Assembly (NCBI GenBank): GCA_963787485.1
Contig: CAWBDF010000002.1
Location: 434,001 to 498,000, forward strand
Direction of reading: 5' to 3'
Length of the DNA stretch: 64,000 bases
Source: Bog-473 sp963787485
Lineage (GTDB): Bacteria; Actinomycetota; Acidimicrobiia; Acidimicrobiales; RAAP-2
Shown piece after piece: positions 25,397 through 34,554 of this stretch. Numbering within the stretch: the stretch's first letter is position 1; each line of letters opens with the position of its first letter. Both the position numbers and the translations under genes were made by a program. Under the pieces are notes generated by a model. It worked only from the letters and a program-made list of their open reading frames with translations, was not told the DNA's origin and ran no database searches.

Positions 25397-26785
25397 TCAA
25401 CCTCTGACGACGAGCTCCACCAGGTCCTTCTGGAGGAGTTCGTCGACCATCGGGAGCTTGGCCGCACCCTCTGCCGGCTTCAGGTAGCCGCCGCGTGCGG
25501 CGAAGTTCTCCATGAGGTCAGGTCGGACTGGCCCGCCGCTGCGGATCTCCTCCATCGTCGGACCAATACGTTTGGCGATCTCGGTCAGACGCGCCCGGTC
25601 CAAGTTGAGAAACTCGATGGCGTTCTCCCCCAACATGAGCCGCACCTCGTCGTCGGGAACCCCGACGAAGGCGTCCCGCAGCCACTCACGGGTATGGGGC
25701 CAGGTGCCCTCCGGGTGGGGATAGTCACGGCCGAACGAGACGGTCTCCACCCCAATCTCCCGCCGCATCTCCACCTCGGCCTTGTGGATGAACGACGCCC
25801 CGGCCAGGCAATTGCTGCGCCAATACTCACTGGGCTTGCGCTGTGCCGGCAGGTCGCGCCGATGCTCCTCGTAGATCCGATCCAGGTGACGCAGAGTCGC
25901 GGGGATCCAGTCGATACGGATCTCCGTGGGCACGAACCGCAGCCCCGGGTGGCGATCAAACACACCACCGAGCATGAGTTGCCACATGGGGCGGCGTGAG
26001 TGCACATTGTGGCTCACGAAATTGGTGAAGAATTCCATCGACTCATCCGAGACCGCTTGCGAATCGGCCAACAACGCTTCACGGTCCGTGCTCCCTGCTA
26101 CCGTGGCCACGTCGTTGTAGATCCGCTCGATCTCGGGGAAAACGGCCCCTTGCTCGGTGCCGAAGCCGGCGTGTACGACGATCGCCATGCCCCGCTCCTC
26201 GCAGGTCAACCAGAACGGCTCCCAGTACGGGTCGTACAGGGGCGGCATCTCGGGGTGACGCATGTAACCCGGGCCATACGTGGCCGTGAACCGGTGGTCG
26301 GCGATCCATTCGAGGTCGGCCACCGTCGCCTTCATGTCGACACAGGGCCCGATGGCACCGGTCACCAAGAAGCGGTCCATGGCGAAGCCGAAGGTGTCCG
26401 ACGCCCACCGGTTCCAGGCCCGCGCCCCCGCCTCCCATGCGGCCAGCGAGTACTGGCGCCCGGTCACGTTGTGGAAGAGATCCCCCAAGCGCGAGTCGCC
26501 CAGGTAGATCACCTCTGCGGTCACGCCCTCTCGGTCCATGTCCGCCAGGCGCAGGACCGGATCGTGCAGCCCATGCCAGCCGGTGGTATACGCCGCCTCG
26601 TGTTCCGGAAGGGTCGAAAGGGCCATCTTCCCGTTAATCAGGGCCATCGCCATCGAATAGATCTCGTTGTCCTCGTGCAGGCCGGGGAGGAGATCGTGGA
26701 ATTCCTTGTCCATGTACTCCGGCCAGGACTCTTTCGGTATCCCCGCGTGCGCGTCCGACGAAACGATGATCAGCTTCTCGTCCAT
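25397..26785 (-). CDS. Amidohydrolase-2 (ACMSD-like) family protein, paralogue A
   Basis: A 462-residue metal-dependent hydrolase or decarboxylase. The N-terminal metal motif is VSSDAHAGIPKESWPEYMDK; the mid-barrel His lies in VVHAGFGTEQG and the last ligand in SFGRDYPHPEGTWPHT. Other shared blocks are WHGLHDPVLRLADMDREG and EIRIDWIPATLRHLD. These blocks are nearly identical in the proteins at 46428 and 49039, making three close paralogues. Known members of the superfamily decarboxylate or hydrolyse carboxylated aromatic or unsaturated compounds; this one's substrate is unknown. It is the last gene of the minus-strand operon 25397-33432, 149 bp after the thiolase gene. Confidence 0.88.
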   Translation of the reverse strand: MDEKLIIVSSDAHAGIPKESWPEYMDKEFHDLLPGLHEDNEIYSMAMALINGKMALSTLPEHEAAYTTGWHGLHDPVLRLADMDREGVTAEVIYLGDSRLGDLFHNVTGRQYSLAAWEAGARAWNRWASDTFGFAMDRFLVTGAIGPCVDMKATVADLEWIADHRFTATYGPGYMRHPEMPPLYDPYWEPFWLTCEERGMAIVVHAGFGTEQGAVFPEIERIYNDVATVAGSTDREALLADSQAVSDESMEFFTNFVSHNVHSRRPMWQLMLGGVFDRHPGLRFVPTEIRIDWIPATLRHLDRIYEEHRRDLPAQRKPSEYWRSNCLAGASFIHKAEVEMRREIGVETVSFGRDYPHPEGTWPHTREWLRDAFVGVPDDEVRLMLGENAIEFLNLDRARLTEIAKRIGPTMEEIRSGGPVRPDLMENFAARGGYLKPAEGAAKLPMVDELLQKDLVELVVRG

Positions 26786-26934
26786 ACCCGACCCCCTTGA
26801 CCACGCCGGCTTCGGCTACTCCAGCCGTCATTCGATGGCCCACCCAATTTAGACCCTCGAAGCAGCCACCGACCGACCGCCGACGCCCATCATCAGGCAG
26901 CCGACCCACTCGTCCACGAGGACTGACGCTCGAC

Positions 26935-28224
26935 CTAGTGGGAGAACCGCGACAGCATGAGCGCTCCGCTGGCATCGGGCGCTCCGCATTCGGCGTACGC
27001 CGTGTCGCAACGGGTCGTGACCTGGCGCGTTCCCCCGTGACCCCGGAGCTGTTCCACGCTGTCGTGGAAGTGTGCCGTCCGGGTCCGCCCACATCCTAGG
27101 TTCCCGCCGCTGGACAGGAAGGGGCTCGGGCCGGCGACGCCGATGTCCCCCCTGTAGAACTCGAAGGCCTGCCCCCGCCCGACAGCCCGCCAGCCGAATC
27201 CCTCAAGGAAGAACTGCGGGAGCGTACTGAAGCCGTCGTAAGGATTGAAGATGTCGACGTCTTCGGGGCGCAGGCCCGAGCCTTCCCACATCATCTCTGC
27301 CTGAATGCGGCTCCACGTCTCTACCTCCTCGAGGCCGGGCATCTGGCCGCGCGACCTCGCTGTGAACTGCGTGTGGTTGAACACATAGACCGGCGCTTGA
27401 CGCAGATCTCGCGCTCGCTCGGACGTCGTGACGAGATAGGCCCCGACCCCGTTCACCGGACGGTCGCAGTCCAACAGGCGTAAGGGCTCCTGGATATAAC
27501 GCGACCCCATGTAGTCTTTCAGGCTGATCTCGACAGGCTCGTGGGTCGCGTAATAGCCCCACGGCACCCGGAGTCCGTTCCTCCGAAGGTTCACCACCAA
27601 CGGGGCAAGTCCGTCCTCCGACTGCCCGTACTTTCGGCAGTATTCCCGGAACACCAGGGTCAGGCGCACGCCAGCGGTGGGGTAATAACCCCAGGGCATC
27701 ATCCACTGCAATGGACCAGAGGCGTTCGGCTCCGCCATCTCCGCCGACTGGTGATACCGCCCTTCAACGTTCCCCATCGGATAGACGACGAGGCAGTTCT
27801 GGCACTGTCCGTCGCCGACCGCCTGACAGGCGAAACCCAACAGGTGGCCGATCAGGTTGTTCAGGTTCTCCGTGTACCGGACCTTCGTCAAACCCGCCCG
27901 GGCGGCCAGCCACTCCGCCGTCACCAGCGTGAGGCCGTCCTCTGAGTCGTACGGTGGGGCAAGGTACGGTCGGGGGGCCCAGCGGTCCCCCGTCGGCCCC
28001 GGAGCAGACACCACCGCGTCGATCTCCTCCGGGCCAAGGCCGGCGTCGTCCAATGCCGACTTGGCAGCCACCACCGCGAGCGCACCCAAGGTCCTGTCCA
28101 GCGACGCCCCATCCCACCGCCTGTCCACCGGTGAGTGGCCGATGCCCGCCACCGCCACCTTCCCTCGGTGCTCCCATACTCCCAGGCCGCGCCGATCCCG
28201 CTGCCAACGGTCGGTGACCTTCAT
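26935..28224 (-). CDS. Thiolase-like (lipid-transfer, possibly retro-aldolase) protein
   Basis: A 429-residue thiolase-fold protein. The N-terminal block reads KVAVAGIGHSPVDRRWDG and ALDDAGLGPEEIDAVVSAPG. Where biosynthetic thiolases carry the nucleophilic Cys there is YTENLNNLIGHLLGF with no Cys, so Claisen chemistry of the usual type is unlikely. IFNPYDGFSTLPQFFLEGFG keeps a Tyr-Asp block seen in Ltp2-type aldolases, and SSGGNLGCGRT is the C-terminal glycine loop. The ATG at 28224 overlaps the stop of the DUF35 gene as ATGA, and a DUF35 partner is exactly what Ltp2-type enzymes need. I infer carbon-carbon cleavage of an acyl-CoA side chain. Confidence 0.8.
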   Translation of the reverse strand: MKVTDRWQRDRRGLGVWEHRGKVAVAGIGHSPVDRRWDGASLDRTLGALAVVAAKSALDDAGLGPEEIDAVVSAPGPTGDRWAPRPYLAPPYDSEDGLTLVTAEWLAARAGLTKVRYTENLNNLIGHLLGFACQAVGDGQCQNCLVVYPMGNVEGRYHQSAEMAEPNASGPLQWMMPWGYYPTAGVRLTLVFREYCRKYGQSEDGLAPLVVNLRRNGLRVPWGYYATHEPVEISLKDYMGSRYIQEPLRLLDCDRPVNGVGAYLVTTSERARDLRQAPVYVFNHTQFTARSRGQMPGLEEVETWSRIQAEMMWEGSGLRPEDVDIFNPYDGFSTLPQFFLEGFGWRAVGRGQAFEFYRGDIGVAGPSPFLSSGGNLGCGRTRTAHFHDSVEQLRGHGGTRQVTTRCDTAYAECGAPDASGALMLSRFSH

Positions 28225-28631
28225 CGTCGTACCTTCCACTCGTGCACCAACCGTCCGGGCGCCGCCTCGACGAACGTCAGCTCCACGCCGGCGCCTACCG
28301 GGACCTCGTCCACCGGGGTTCCAGGGAGATTCGACAGGAAGGTGATGCCAGGGTCCTCGTCCAGGGTGACGATGGCCAGGTTGAAGGGTTGATCGGGCTG
28401 CTTGAGCCGAACTCTCGTGTCATGGGTCACCAAGTACTCGCGGATGTGCCCGGCGCCCGACACCTCCTTCCAGCCCAAGGAGGTGTCGGACCCGCACTCG
28501 CCGCAGGCCCTCCCCGGCGGGTACTGCAGTCGGTCACACAGTTCGCAGAACTGGAGCACGAGCCGGCGCTGGTTGACGGCGTCCCAAAACGGCGCGCTGA
28601 TGTTGTCGGGAACGGGGATCGGATACGCCAT
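28221..28631 (-). CDS. DUF35 OB-fold protein with zinc ribbon (thiolase partner)
   Basis: A 136-residue partner protein. The N-terminal rubredoxin-like zinc ribbon has two Cys pairs, QFCELCDRLQYPPGRACGEC; the C-terminal OB fold holds GAGHIREYLVTHDTRVR and NLAIVTLDEDPG. DUF35 proteins bind acyl-CoA or assist thiolase-fold enzymes, and in Ltp2-type aldolases the partner is essential. It shares an ATGA overlap with the thiolase-like gene, so the two should be made in equal amounts. The 5' end lies 13 bp after the CoA-transferase gene. Confidence 0.88.
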   Translation of the reverse strand: MAYPIPVPDNISAPFWDAVNQRRLVLQFCELCDRLQYPPGRACGECGSDTSLGWKEVSGAGHIREYLVTHDTRVRLKQPDQPFNLAIVTLDEDPGITFLSNLPGTPVDEVPVGAGVELTFVEAAPGRLVHEWKVRR

Positions 28632-28644
28632 GACTCAACCGCTC

Positions 28645-31074
28645 TCACCCGGGTCCTCTACGATCGTCAAGGACCACCCTCCCGTCGCACAGGGTCTTGA
28701 TCTCTGCTTCCTGATAGCCGAGCTCCTCGAGCACAGCGACCGTCGATTCCCCGAGCACCGTGGCTTTTCCGTACCGTCCCTCGGCGCCGTTGAAGGTCAC
28801 CCGCGACGGGAGCCGCCAGTATTCTCCTAGTCGCGGATGACTCTCCTCCCGCACCACTCCGTGTTGGACGAGAAACTGCTCCAAGGACCATTCGTCGGCG
28901 CGCACCGCGCCCACGTCGGCCGCCTCCAGAACCGCCTCCCAATGGTCGGCCGACCTCGCCTCCAGGGCCTCGGCGATGAGCTGCGACAGCTCTGTGTCCG
29001 ACGCCAATCGTGCGGCCCGGCCGTCGAACCTCGGGTCTTCGATCCATTCGCCATGACCCAACGCGTGACAGAGCCGGCCCCACTCCGCCTCCGTCATCAC
29101 GGCCAGGAACACCCAGCCCGCACGGCAGGGGTACAGCCGGTACAAAGCGTGGAGGCCGTCTTGGTCGCCGTTCACGGCGAGCCGAGGCGGCGCGCCCTCG
29201 TACTGGACCAGGTTGTTCGAGTGGACGAACCCCGCGGTGGCGATCATCGCCGTCTCTACGTATTGTCCCTCGCCGGAGCGTCGACGAGCGGCCAGCCCGA
29301 TCAGCATGGCCGAGGCGACGGCGATGCCCGCGCACGGATCTGGGTACGAGTCATCCACCGGCGGATTGCCCCGGCCAGCCTGCAGGATTCCACTTCCGGA
29401 CAAGGCATTCGGTGTGGAATGGAACCCCGCCCGCTCCGCCTCCGGACCACGGCTCCCGTAGGACGACGCATTCAGGTACACCAGTGTCGGGTTGACGGCA
29501 CGCATGGACTGGTAGTCACAACCCAGCCGGGCGATGGCCCCCGGGCGGAGGTTGTGGAGGAAGATGTCCGCTTCCTTGACGATCCGGAGAAGCACCTCTT
29601 TGCCGGCCGGCGACTTGAGGTCGATGGCGATGCTCTCCTTCCCGTGCTGCAGCTGGGCGAACTCGACTCCGACTCTTCTGAAGGGGTCACCGGCCAGGGG
29701 CTCGACCTTGATCACCCGCGCCCCCATCTCGGCCAACAAGGTGGAGCCCAGCGGTCCGGCCAGAAAGTACGCCAACTCAACGACGGTCACACCTGACAAC
29801 GGCGCAGACCGGGGCCCGTGGTCGGTGGAGGTCCTCCGATGCACCGGTGCCCGCTGGCCTGGCTCCTCAGCCTGCCCGATGGTCGTCGACGGCGGTGCCA
29901 TGGCGTTTTCAACCATGTCCACGGTGTCCCGACCCAGCGGCGGTGCCCCGACGGAGACCGGAGGGTAGTCGTCGGCCAGCCAGGCCAGAGGCCCGACCTG
30001 TGTCGTCATCCCCACTTCGCCATCCTTCAGGTGAACGATCCGCTCGTTGAGGGTCATCTGAGGCGAAGCCAAGAACTCATCAAAAGTCAGGAACGGATCC
30101 GCACCAACGTCGTCCACGATGAAATCGTCCATCCATTCTTTCTGGGTCCTCTGTCGCATCCGGGTCCGAATCAGCCCTTCAACCTCCTCGAGATCCTCAG
30201 CGCACTTGAACCCCAGAGGCGCGTCGGCGAAGCGGGGATCGTCCAGGATCTGGTGCAGGCCGAGCGCCTTCATCCAGTTCCGGAAATGGTGATCCTGTCG
30301 GGCACACATCTGGATCCACTTCCCGTCCCCGCACTGCACCGTCAGAAACGTGAGCTCGATCCCTCGGTACTGTAGGGATCTCCTGGCCTTGGCCCGCGTC
30401 CGCTCGGCATCGTCCCCACCGACCCGCCGGAAGGGGAGGCGCATCGTGGCTGCCATCAACCCTTGTAACAAGCTGGTCTCGACGAGCTGGCCTCGTCCAG
30501 TGACGTCCCGGTCCAGCAGGGCCGCCACCGCTCCTTGGAACCCGAGCTGCCCCGCCGCGTAGGACGCCACCGGTGCAGCGGAATACAACGGCCGATCACC
30601 CACCTCGCGGCGGCCGGCGCCGCTGAGCGTATCGAGACCGACCATCTTCCCCGCCTTGGCGGACACCAGGGCTTCGTAGGCTTTCACCCGGCTGAAGCCC
30701 TCCAGCGCGCCGAAGCCGGAGATGGAGCAGTACACAGACCTCGGGTTGAGCGCCGCCACCTGATGCCATCCGATGCCGAGGCGCTCAGGAACGCCGGGGC
30801 GGTAGTTCGTGATGATGACATCGCTCCGCTGGATCACCCCTTCGACCAAGGCCCGCTCCCCGGGGTCCTCCAGATCGGCGACGACGCTCCGCTTGCCGCG
30901 GTTCCACATGCGGAACCCCCTGAGCCCCCGGGCCCAATCACCCTCAGGTGGTTCGATCTTCACCACGTCGGCGCCGTAGTCGGCGAACATCATGCCCATC
31001 AGGGGGCCGCTGAACCCCGCGGCGAACTCCAGCACCTGTAGTCCCTCGAACGGACCACGGCCCGATCCGGTCAT
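28645..31074 (-). CDS. Fused double family III CoA transferase (CaiB/BaiF)
   Basis: An 809-residue protein made of two full CaiB/BaiF domains joined by a polar linker (about residues 395-428). Repeat 1 starts LQVLEFAAGFSGPLMGMMFA and repeat 2 VTVVELAYFLAGPLGSTLLA; both continue with the V-x-K-I/V-E-P block. Each half also has the TG-x-G-Q or SGEGQ-V-E-T stretch. The catalytic Asp of family III enzymes is expected a little before this. Repeat 2 has it (SYPDPCAGIAVASAM), but repeat 1 reads SAAPVASYAAGQ with no Asp. One active and one structural half is likely, replacing a homodimer. It should transfer CoA to the pathway substrate. Third gene of the operon. Confidence 0.88.
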   Translation of the reverse strand: MTGSGRGPFEGLQVLEFAAGFSGPLMGMMFADYGADVVKIEPPEGDWARGLRGFRMWNRGKRSVVADLEDPGERALVEGVIQRSDVIITNYRPGVPERLGIGWHQVAALNPRSVYCSISGFGALEGFSRVKAYEALVSAKAGKMVGLDTLSGAGRREVGDRPLYSAAPVASYAAGQLGFQGAVAALLDRDVTGRGQLVETSLLQGLMAATMRLPFRRVGGDDAERTRAKARRSLQYRGIELTFLTVQCGDGKWIQMCARQDHHFRNWMKALGLHQILDDPRFADAPLGFKCAEDLEEVEGLIRTRMRQRTQKEWMDDFIVDDVGADPFLTFDEFLASPQMTLNERIVHLKDGEVGMTTQVGPLAWLADDYPPVSVGAPPLGRDTVDMVENAMAPPSTTIGQAEEPGQRAPVHRRTSTDHGPRSAPLSGVTVVELAYFLAGPLGSTLLAEMGARVIKVEPLAGDPFRRVGVEFAQLQHGKESIAIDLKSPAGKEVLLRIVKEADIFLHNLRPGAIARLGCDYQSMRAVNPTLVYLNASSYGSRGPEAERAGFHSTPNALSGSGILQAGRGNPPVDDSYPDPCAGIAVASAMLIGLAARRRSGEGQYVETAMIATAGFVHSNNLVQYEGAPPRLAVNGDQDGLHALYRLYPCRAGWVFLAVMTEAEWGRLCHALGHGEWIEDPRFDGRAARLASDTELSQLIAEALEARSADHWEAVLEAADVGAVRADEWSLEQFLVQHGVVREESHPRLGEYWRLPSRVTFNGAEGRYGKATVLGESTVAVLEELGYQEAEIKTLCDGRVVLDDRRGPG

Positions 31075-31130
31075 CGCGTCCTGCCTCCCACTATCGGGTC
31101 ATCCTCACCGTCGCCAGATGTCCTGACCGG

Positions 31131-32189
31131 TCAGGTGACATGGGGCAGGACCTTCTCGGCGAACATCCGCACCGACTTGCGCCGATCCTCCACGGTCCGA
31201 TCCCACAGGGCGAACATGATGTTCGTCACCCCCCAGCTGGCCACCTCCAGGATCCGCTCGACGATGCGACCCGGTGGGCCCAAGATGGCATGACGACTGG
31301 CCGCCCACTCCGTCAGGTGGTGCTTGTCGAGGAGCGCACTGTTCGTCTTCAGGTCGGGGCGTGAGTGGGCGGTCGGGACGTACTCCGCCCGGAAGGCTCG
31401 GATCCGCTCGTGCAGCTCCTCCGGCACCGCCTTCTTTTCCGGGTAGGACATGATGGAGTTCGTACGCATGGCCAGGTAGAACTTGAGCTTCTCGAGCGCC
31501 TCCGCCTCGGTGTCAGCCAGCATGACCGGAGGTATCCACCAGCACTCGACCGCTGCCGGATCCCGGCCGGCGGCCGTCGCCCCCTCCGAGATGCCCTCGT
31601 TGAGCTGGGCAACGGCCTCCTGGCTGATGCCATAGGGGATGATGGCTCCGTCGGCGATCTCCCCACAGAGGCGCATGCCCCGAGGACCGGAGACGTCGAG
31701 GTACAGCGGCACATTGGACGGTTCGCGGTCGCCCCAAATCTGTAGGGTTCGCCCTTGGTATTCGACAGGCACGCCGGCGCACAGGCCTTTGACCGCTGCG
31801 GCATATTCCCGGAACACGGCCAGCCTCACCGGCTCGAGTCCGAACTGTCGCAACGTCGCCCGCGCCTGCCCACCGCCCGTGCCGAGACAGAAAAAGGCCC
31901 GACCACCTGAGATCTGCTGGATCATTGATATCTCGCCGGCGGCCACGGTGGGCAGCCGGGTGTAGGGGTTGTCGACCATTGAACCCACCAGGGTTCGGCT
32001 GGTGTGCTCGGCCACGAGCGCCATTGCGGCGTAGAGCCCGCTTTGCGCATCGGCCCCTCCACCCCCTGCCAGGTGCAGCAGGTTCAACTCCTCCATCTCA
32101 TGCAACAACGCCAGTTGGTCGCTCAGGGAATCCATCCGGCCGGGGGCGATCCCCGCCCCTATCGACAGTCGTACTGAGGGCTTCGGCAC
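31131..32189 (-). CDS. LLM-class (luciferase-like) flavin/F420-dependent oxidoreductase
   Basis: A 352-residue luciferase-like TIM-barrel enzyme using FMN or F420. Family blocks include MALVAEHTSRTLVGSMV, ISGGRAFFCLGTGGGQARATLRQFG, and the substrate-side VPLYLDVSGPRGMRLCGEIADG. GPPGRIVERILEVASWGVTNI near the end fits the class. F420 use is common in actinobacterial members but cannot be decided here. Its place between the CoA transferase and the second amidohydrolase suggests it oxidises the CoA-activated or free acid. Spacing to neighbours is 56 and 13 bp. Confidence 0.85.
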   Translation of the reverse strand: MPKPSVRLSIGAGIAPGRMDSLSDQLALLHEMEELNLLHLAGGGGADAQSGLYAAMALVAEHTSRTLVGSMVDNPYTRLPTVAAGEISMIQQISGGRAFFCLGTGGGQARATLRQFGLEPVRLAVFREYAAAVKGLCAGVPVEYQGRTLQIWGDREPSNVPLYLDVSGPRGMRLCGEIADGAIIPYGISQEAVAQLNEGISEGATAAGRDPAAVECWWIPPVMLADTEAEALEKLKFYLAMRTNSIMSYPEKKAVPEELHERIRAFRAEYVPTAHSRPDLKTNSALLDKHHLTEWAASRHAILGPPGRIVERILEVASWGVTNIMFALWDRTVEDRRKSVRMFAEKVLPHVT

Positions 32190-32202
32190 CTCTCACTCCT
32201 GG

Positions 32203-33432
32203 TTACAGTTCGGGCGGGGTCCGCGATCTAGCCGTTCTATCCCTGCCGGAGCTGAGCGACGCCATGTCCAGCCCATAGAGCGCCGCCATCGTCCCGCCGA
32301 TCAGCTGGCGCCGCTCGTCGTCGGGCACATCGGTCATCTGCATGTCCATCACCCAGCGGGAATTGGGCCAGTCCTGCCCCGTATGCGGGTAGTCGGTGGA
32401 CCACATGATCCGGTCGACTCCGATGTCGTGGCGTGCCTTGATCCCCGCCCGGTCGATCTGGAAGGTCGCCCATACGTTCCGACGGATGTACTCGCTCGGC
32501 AACATCGGTAACGCCGGAGCGTTGGCCCAGAACCGATGCCGCTTCCAGTTGTCGTCCAGTTGCTCCAAGAAGAAGGGGAGCCATCCGATCCCCGTCTCCA
32601 CCGAGACCACCTTCAACTCCGGGAACCGCTCGAACACGCCCGTCAACGCCAGGGCAGCCAGATCTTTGACGACACGCACGCCGGAACGACCGGCGACGAC
32701 GCCTCGAGCAGCGCGGTCCATCAGGCGCCGAGCGTCCTGAGGCTCCCATGACTCGGCCCGAGACGCCATATGCGCCAGCTCTTCCCCTTGGACCAGTCCT
32801 TGGTGGATGTTCACCACGACCTCAGCCTCTTCGCAACGAGCCCAAAATGCGTCGTCCTCGGCTGACGGCTGGCCTGTGCCGTTGGGCAGCGTGGTGAGAA
32901 ACACCGCCTTAAAACCGATGCCAAGCGCATACTCCAGCTCGGCCACGGCCGTATCCACACCGAAACCGGGGATCACGGCCAGAGGAATCAGGCGCGTGGG
33001 ATCACCCTCCTGGCACCACTCCCAGATGCCCTCGTTGTACGTTCGGACGAGCGCCAAGCCGAAGTCCCGGTTCTTCAACGCCTTGGGCGAGCGCATCCTC
33101 ATCCCCACGCTGGGAAACAGTGCCGCTGCGTCGATGCCGTCGATCGCCATATCCGCCAGGCGTTCCTTGGGGTCGTAGCACCCCGGCCGCATGGACTCGA
33201 ACGTGTAACCGTTCCAGGAGTACTCCGCGTAATTCCTTCCACTGGCCACCTCCAAACCCAGTGGCCAGAAATAGTCCCCGCCGTCGAAGATGAAGCATTG
33301 CCCGCCAAGCGGGAAGTCCACAACCCTCGGTGCGTCATCCCGGTACTTCGCTGGAACCCGGCTCGTCCAGAAATCGGCCGGCTCTTGGATGTGCTGGTCC
33401 GGATCCCCGATGAATCGTCGGACAAACCCCAT
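32203..33432 (-). CDS. Amidohydrolase-2 (ACMSD-like) family protein, operon head
   Basis: A 409-residue metal-dependent hydrolase or decarboxylase. The N-terminal motif is GDPDQHIQEPADFWTSR, with D-x-H; later blocks are DGIDAAALFPSVGMRMR, VVNIHQGL and IMWSTDYPHTGQDWPNS, with the catalytic Asp. It is nearest in layout to the frameshifted member at 22087 rather than to the three close paralogues. The frame is open to 33507, but the domain starts at ATG 33432 and residues before it are Cys/Arg-rich noise. It is the first gene of the six-gene minus-strand operon, so the promoter should lie in 33433-33538. Confidence 0.85.
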   Translation of the reverse strand: MGFVRRFIGDPDQHIQEPADFWTSRVPAKYRDDAPRVVDFPLGGQCFIFDGGDYFWPLGLEVASGRNYAEYSWNGYTFESMRPGCYDPKERLADMAIDGIDAAALFPSVGMRMRSPKALKNRDFGLALVRTYNEGIWEWCQEGDPTRLIPLAVIPGFGVDTAVAELEYALGIGFKAVFLTTLPNGTGQPSAEDDAFWARCEEAEVVVNIHQGLVQGEELAHMASRAESWEPQDARRLMDRAARGVVAGRSGVRVVKDLAALALTGVFERFPELKVVSVETGIGWLPFFLEQLDDNWKRHRFWANAPALPMLPSEYIRRNVWATFQIDRAGIKARHDIGVDRIMWSTDYPHTGQDWPNSRWVMDMQMTDVPDDERRQLIGGTMAALYGLDMASLSSGRDRTARSRTPPEL

Positions 33433-33538
33433 AGCGCTGCCCCCACACTTCGTTCCACACATATCGTACAACCGGTAATCCGATCTGGCCGGTGGACGTC
33501 GTGCCATTCAAGGTGGGCACGGTGGATGCGACGTCGCC

Positions 33539-33844
33539 TTACGATGGGCGCCCTTCAGAAGATGGAAAGGGAGGTGGGCTCGGTGAGGGCGGAGGTGGGC
33601 TCGGTGCGGAGGGAGGTCTGGGTAAGGACGCCTCGGCCGACGTGTTCATCCTGGCCGAGAGCTGGTCGTACGCAGATCGAAGTGACGACAGCTCAGCTTC
33701 GGCTCTGTTCGCTCGCGATTTTGCCCTGTGCCACAACACGATGAGCCAGACGATCACTGCCAGAAAGATCACAAGGAACAGGAATCCCGCTGCGCGCCCA
33801 TGCCTTGTCGCCGCCAGGAGCACAAATTGAGTCGCCATACACAC
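33539..33844 (-). CDS. Small single-pass membrane protein with coiled coil and Pro-rich tail
   Basis: A 101-residue protein. One membrane helix (GFLFLVIFLAVIVWLIVLWH, about residues 20-39) is followed by a basic patch and a short coiled coil (ANRAEAELSSLRSAYDQLSA). The last 30 residues are Ser/Pro repeats encoded by a tandem GA-rich repeat (33565-33615). This is a reasonable short membrane protein of the LapA-like kind, but no family is recognised. The start could be the second ATG, two codons in. Confidence 0.55.
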   Translation of the reverse strand: MCMATQFVLLAATRHGRAAGFLFLVIFLAVIVWLIVLWHRAKSRANRAEAELSSLRSAYDQLSARMNTSAEASLPRPPSAPSPPPPSPSPPPFPSSEGRPS

Positions 33845-34160
33845 CTCACACTGAAGCTGTCATGTGGAGCCTGCCCAGTCGGCCGGTGACACGCAAGGGC
33901 TATTCCCGGAGCCCCGGGAAGGTACATCGGAACGGCCACGGTGCCCGGATGCCTCGACAGGGCGACGAGCTTCTTCTACGACACCACCCCGATTCAGAAC
34001 ATCGCCACCTCGCGCGTCTCGCGGCCACCAGGACATCCTATTTTTCACGCCGACACGGCCCAGCAGAAGGAGTCCACAGCGGGACCCCAGGAAATGTCCG
34101 AGTTCGCTGCCGGGCCTGTGACAGGCTCAGAGGAGGCTCTTTGCTTCAGGAGGGCAGTTC
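33845..34160. other. Intergenic, nothing recognised
   Basis: The 316-bp spacer between divergent genes ends with an AGGAGG ribosome-binding site for the VOC gene. No other feature was recognised. Confidence 0.45.
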
Positions 34161-34517
34161 ATGATCTTTGGCGCCCATGTGATCGTTTTCAGCAACGATG
34201 CCGCGGCTGACCGGGCCTTCTTTCGGGACGTACTGGGGTATCCGTCAGGGGATGCCGGTCATGACTGGCTGATCTTTCTACTGCCACCAGCCGAGTTGGC
34301 CGTGCATCCCGCAGACGATGATGTTGGGCACGAGTTGTACCTCATGTGCGACGACCTCCCGACAGAGATAGCCACCCTCGAAGCAAAGGGCATAGGGACG
34401 TCGGAAGTCGAAGAGGCCAGGTGGGGATCGGTGACGAAGATTCAACTCCCCGGCGGAGGCCATGTCGGTCTCTACCAGCCGAAGCATCCGACTGCATTGT
34501 CGGTACGCCGCTCCTAA
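34161..34517 (+). CDS. VOC (glyoxalase/bleomycin-resistance) family protein
   Basis: A 118-residue single-unit vicinal-oxygen-chelate protein. HVIVFSNDAAADRAFFRDVLGY is the first beta-alpha-beta module, and HELYLMCDDLPTEIATLEAKG with VTKIQLPGGGHVGLYQPKHP the second. Candidate metal ligands are His 6, Glu 59 and the late His/Tyr positions. AGGAGG precedes the ATG. The family covers isomerases, dioxygenases and binding proteins; no substrate can be given. Confidence 0.8.
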   Translation: MIFGAHVIVFSNDAAADRAFFRDVLGYPSGDAGHDWLIFLLPPAELAVHPADDDVGHELYLMCDDLPTEIATLEAKGIGTSEVEEARWGSVTKIQLPGGGHVGLYQPKHPTALSVRRS

Positions 34518-34554
34518 CTTTCGCTGTCGAGACTGTCTCCCCGTACGCTGCCGG

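Noticed and set aside
33560..33620. GA-rich tandem repeat as a regulatory element
   Set aside because: Explained as the coding sequence of the Ser/Pro tail of the small membrane protein.
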